NCBI RefSeq assembly: GCF_001583695.1
Contig: NZ_LOBC01000017.1
Location: 124,001-188,000, forward strand
Length of the DNA: 64,000 bases
From: Bacillus wiedmannii
Lineage (GTDB): Bacteria > Bacillota > Bacilli > Bacillales > Bacillaceae_G
Reading direction: 5' to 3'
The notes below the pieces were generated by a model that made no database searches, was not told the origin of the DNA, and worked only from the letters and a program-made list of their open reading frames with translations. The translations under genes and the position numbers were made by a program. Numbering within the stretch: the stretch's first letter is position 1; the number at the start of each line of letters is the position of its first letter. Below are positions 60,528-64,000 of the stretch, in pieces.

Positions 60528-60562
60528 ATAATGAGCAGCGGCTCAAAACCGCTGCTCATTAC
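60528..60562. repeat. Perfect 12-bp inverted repeat downstream of dapL
   Basis: AATGAGCAGCGG (60530-60541) and its complement (60549-60560) with a 7-nt loop. T-content after it is low on the minus strand, so it is a weak terminator candidate for dapL, about 110 bp from the stop codon. Confidence 0.6.
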
Positions 60563-60669
60563 TTTATCCATTTGTATGCCAATGTGTATCCAAAACAAAT
60601 ATGAAAGATGTTTTCGTCTTGGAACTAATAAGTACCCACTGTAAGTTTTTGCAAAGTTGGCGAGCGAGT

Positions 60670-61858
<1,189 letters not shown>

Positions 61859-61860
61859 GT

Positions 61861-62583
61861 TTATTTCTCTGGGTTTAATTGACGAAGCTCTTGTTTAATT
61901 TCAGTTTTTGCTTTTGTCTTCTCATCAATCTCTTTAATTACACGTGCTGGAGTACCGGCAACAACTGTATATGGAGGTACATCTTCTGTTACAACAGCTC
62001 CTGCTGCTACAACTGCACCCTTACCTACTGTAACTCCCTCTAACACAACTACGTTTGCACCAATTACAACATCATCTTCAACGATAACTGGTTTTGCTGA
62101 AGGCGGCTCAATAACACCTGCAAGTACTGCACCTGCACCTACGTGACAGTTCTTACCAACAGTTGCACGTCCACCAAGTACCGCGTTCATGTCAATCATA
62201 GTACCTTCACCAATTACAGCACCGATATTAATTGTTGCATTCATCATAATAACAGCGTTGTCGCCGATTTCAACGTGATCACGAATAATCGCGCCTGGCT
62301 CAATACGAGCTTTAATACCTTTTAAATCAAGCATTGGAATTGCAGAATTACGACGGTCATTTTCAACAACGTAATCAACAATGTGCTTGCTATTTTCATC
62401 AAGAATTGTCTTAATTTCAGACCATTCTCCAAATAATACACCAGACTTTTTATTTACAAATGCTTGTACCGTTTCAGGGAATGTTACTTCTTTTAAATCC
62501 CCTTTTATGTATACCTTTACAGGAGTTTTCTTTTCACTTTTTTGAATAAACGAAATAATTTCGTTAGCGTCCATCATTTTCAT
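61861..62583 (-). CDS. dapH: Tetrahydrodipicolinate N-acetyltransferase
   Basis: Uses acetyl-CoA to acetylate tetrahydrodipicolinate, entering the acetyl branch of DAP synthesis. 240 residues: N-terminal DapH domain ([19 protein letters not shown]) followed by a left-handed beta-helix of hexapeptide repeats (from about 90: [20 protein letters not shown]...). AGGAGGC precedes the ATG. First gene of the dapH-dapL pair. Confidence 0.95.
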   Translation of the reverse strand: MKMMDANEIISFIQKSEKKTPVKVYIKGDLKEVTFPETVQAFVNKKSGVLFGEWSEIKTILDENSKHIVDYVVENDRRNSAIPMLDLKGIKARIEPGAIIRDHVEIGDNAVIMMNATINIGAVIGEGTMIDMNAVLGGRATVGKNCHVGAGAVLAGVIEPPSAKPVIVEDDVVIGANVVVLEGVTVGKGAVVAAGAVVTEDVPPYTVVAGTPARVIKEIDEKTKAKTEIKQELRQLNPEK

Positions 62584-62654
62584 TCTTGTTGCCTCCTAAA
62601 TCCATTTATAATGTTACTCTACCAAACGATAGAGCGAGTAGCAAGATAATAATC

Positions 62655-63512
62655 CTATTTTTCCATTTGAATTTCTTCTATAATTTCTAAAAATGCCCTT
62701 ACTTGCTTCAATTGTCTGGCCGATTCACTCGTCAATAACCATGTTTCTCTCGTTAATTGAACAGGTGTTTTATACATATTTTCCTGTACTTCTTTTAAAA
62801 CGGTAGAAGGTAGCAGAGCATAACCTATACCATTTAAAACGAGTTGTTTGCAAGTCTCAATTTGATCAACCACAATTGTTCTCTTAGGTGGATTAGAAAA
62901 TAAACCATACCACCAATTTTGTATTTGTCCATAATAAGTCGAATCACTTTTAAATTGAATAAAAGGTCTATTTGTTTCTTTTAACATCGTAATATCTTTT
63001 ATTTCTTTATCCACTAAATAAAGTTCATCTTCAAATAATTGTTGCTTCTGACCTTTATATTCTTGTGTTCCTCTCAATATAGCAACATGAACGTCTCCTT
63101 CATAAAATTGCTTTTGCACTTCACTACTCCAGCCAGTAAACAGCGATATTTTCACAGAAGGGTATTTATGTACAAACTTCTTCAAAACAGGAGGAAGCCA
63201 ATATTGACCAATAACTGATGCAACAGCTATTTTTAACGTTCCGTGAGTTTCTGTTCTAAAAACAGCTAGCTCACTTTTAATATCCTCTTCCTTTTGTAGC
63301 ATTTCTTTTGCATAATTTGCGACTTTTTCCCCTTCAGGTGTAATTGTCAATCCTTTTTGTGAGCGAATAAAAAACTTCATTCCCCATTGTTTCTCCATAG
63401 ATTGTAATCGTTGACTAAGCGCAGGTTGTGAAACAAATAAACGTTCCGCCGCTTTTCTCATATTCGATTCCTGAGCTAACACAACCATCATTTGAAAATC
63501 ATCAATTTGCAA
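62655..63512 (-). CDS. ccpC: LysR-type regulator CcpC
   Basis: 285-residue LysR protein: winged HTH (about 10-60, NMRKAAERLFVSQPALSQRL) and substrate-binding domain. B. subtilis CcpC (YkuM) represses citB and citZ and responds to citrate; position beside the dapH-dapL genes and ykuL matches. TTG start at 63510-63512 after GAGGGAG is preferred, giving MQIDDFQMMVVL; an ATG at 63539 is possible but its site is poor. Specific targets here are inferred by homology. Confidence 0.82.
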   Translation of the reverse strand: MQIDDFQMMVVLAQESNMRKAAERLFVSQPALSQRLQSMEKQWGMKFFIRSQKGLTITPEGEKVANYAKEMLQKEEDIKSELAVFRTETHGTLKIAVASVIGQYWLPPVLKKFVHKYPSVKISLFTGWSSEVQKQFYEGDVHVAILRGTQEYKGQKQQLFEDELYLVDKEIKDITMLKETNRPFIQFKSDSTYYGQIQNWWYGLFSNPPKRTIVVDQIETCKQLVLNGIGYALLPSTVLKEVQENMYKTPVQLTRETWLLTSESARQLKQVRAFLEIIEEIQMEK

Positions 63513-63634
63513 CTTTCTCCCTCTTTCCTTAGCTTCCATACACCTTATCTCAATAAGCTTTTCATCCTTAATTTAACTATATACTCTTATATTTTTTATC
63601 TTTTTAAATATAATACATACACAACTGATATGCA

Positions 63635-63678
63635 CGAAAAAAAGTGACTTCTCCGCTTCTATGAAGTCACTTTTCTCA
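63635..63678 (-). terminator. Terminator of the CBS-domain gene
   Basis: AAAAGTGACTTC pairs with GAAGTCACTTTT (63640-63674), T-run on the minus strand. Confidence 0.88.
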
Positions 63679-63680
63679 CA

Positions 63681-64000
63681 TTATCGATTATGTTGCCTTA
63701 CTTTTTTATTCAACAATTTTAAAATAGCCCGACGTGTTAAAATCCCCTCAAAATACCCATCTTCATTGACAGCGCAAATAAAAGGATGATCAATTGTCAT
63801 TTCTAAAGCTTTTGCAAACGAATCTTCTAACTTAAGAACCGGAATGTCTTCCTTCATCACCTGTTCTACTTTCATTTCGTCAAGTCTTTCAAACTCAATA
63901 CGTTCTAACCCTAACATACCATCTAAAATCATAGCAGTACTAATTAACCCATGCAATTTATACATCGGGTCCAAAACAGGTATCGCCGAATATCCAGATT
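63681..64000 (-). CDS. ykuL: CBS-domain protein YkuL, C-terminal part
   Basis: The visible 106 codons include the end of one CBS domain (SGYSAIPVLDPMYKLHGLIS) and a full second CBS domain (VEQVMKEDIPVLKLEDSF...FEGILTRRAILKLL). The frame is open to the right edge, so the start is outside the window. B. subtilis YkuL (also called CbpB/DarB) binds c-di-AMP and interacts with the (p)ppGpp synthetase Rel and pyruvate carboxylase. Next to ccpC as in B. subtilis. Confidence 0.88.
   Translation of the reverse strand, partial: SGYSAIPVLDPMYKLHGLISTAMILDGMLGLERIEFERLDEMKVEQVMKEDIPVLKLEDSFAKALEMTIDHPFICAVNEDGYFEGILTRRAILKLLNKKVRQHNR

Overview
The window is chromosomal DNA of a low-GC, endospore-forming Firmicute, almost certainly a member of the Bacillus cereus group. 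The evidence is the codon and base composition, the gene order (nearly the B. subtilis dcw, ylb, cta, yla, ykt, pdh and yku order, with cereus-type insertions such as formamidase), many sporulation genes, and a 154-bp repeat that I recognise as the B. cereus-group element bcr1. There is no phage, plasmid, transposase gene, CRISPR array, rRNA or tRNA that I can see. Most genes are core housekeeping genes.

Layout. 1-6016 (minus): start of the division and cell-wall cluster, rsmH-ftsL-pbpB-spoVD-murE; the usual first gene, mraZ, is absent. 6385-22974: bshC, panE and the ylb block (ylbP, gerR, rpmF, ylbN, tmcAL, ylbL, ylbK, ylbJ, coaD, rsmD, the sporulation sRNA csfG, ylbG, ricF, ylbE, ylbD, ylbC, ylbA), plus a histidine phosphatase and formamidase inserted relative to B. 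subtilis. 23203-34230: aa3-type cytochrome c oxidase (ctaC-G), haem O/A synthesis (ctaB, ctaA) and pyruvate carboxylase. 34565-42177: ftsW, ylaN, ylaL, PhoH ATPase, ylaI, ylaH, typA, ylaF. 42222-47219: the ykt genes, arginine decarboxylase speA and spore transglutaminase tgl. 47258-47748: three tandem 42-codon genes for SR1P-like GapA-binding peptides. 49224-54118: the pyruvate dehydrogenase operon pdhABCD. 54632-58761: a small YjcZ-type sporulation protein, def, a HAD phosphatase, a 23-codon cationic peptide gene, rpoY and rnjA (RNase J1). 58800-64000: ktrC, a CydB-like membrane protein, dapH-dapL for lysine and diaminopimelate, ccpC, and the edge of a CBS-domain gene.

How the genes fit together. 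The window joins central carbon metabolism (pyruvate dehydrogenase, pyruvate carboxylase, terminal oxidase) with peptidoglycan synthesis and sporulation. Two small regulatory loci stand out: csfG, and the SR1P cluster, whose B. subtilis counterpart binds GapA and stimulates RNase J1, itself encoded about 10 kb away here.

Most notable: tmcAL has no ATG, GTG or TTG that would include its HxGH catalytic motif and appears to start at ATA; sr1P is triplicated behind one good promoter with a cre-like site; a perfect 14-bp inverted repeat wraps the spoVD ribosome binding site and start codon; a strong Shine-Dalgarno sequence without a gene lies where mraZ should be; and an unannotatable 23-residue basic peptide has a strong ribosome binding site. 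I found no wholly new multi-gene defence or mobile system.
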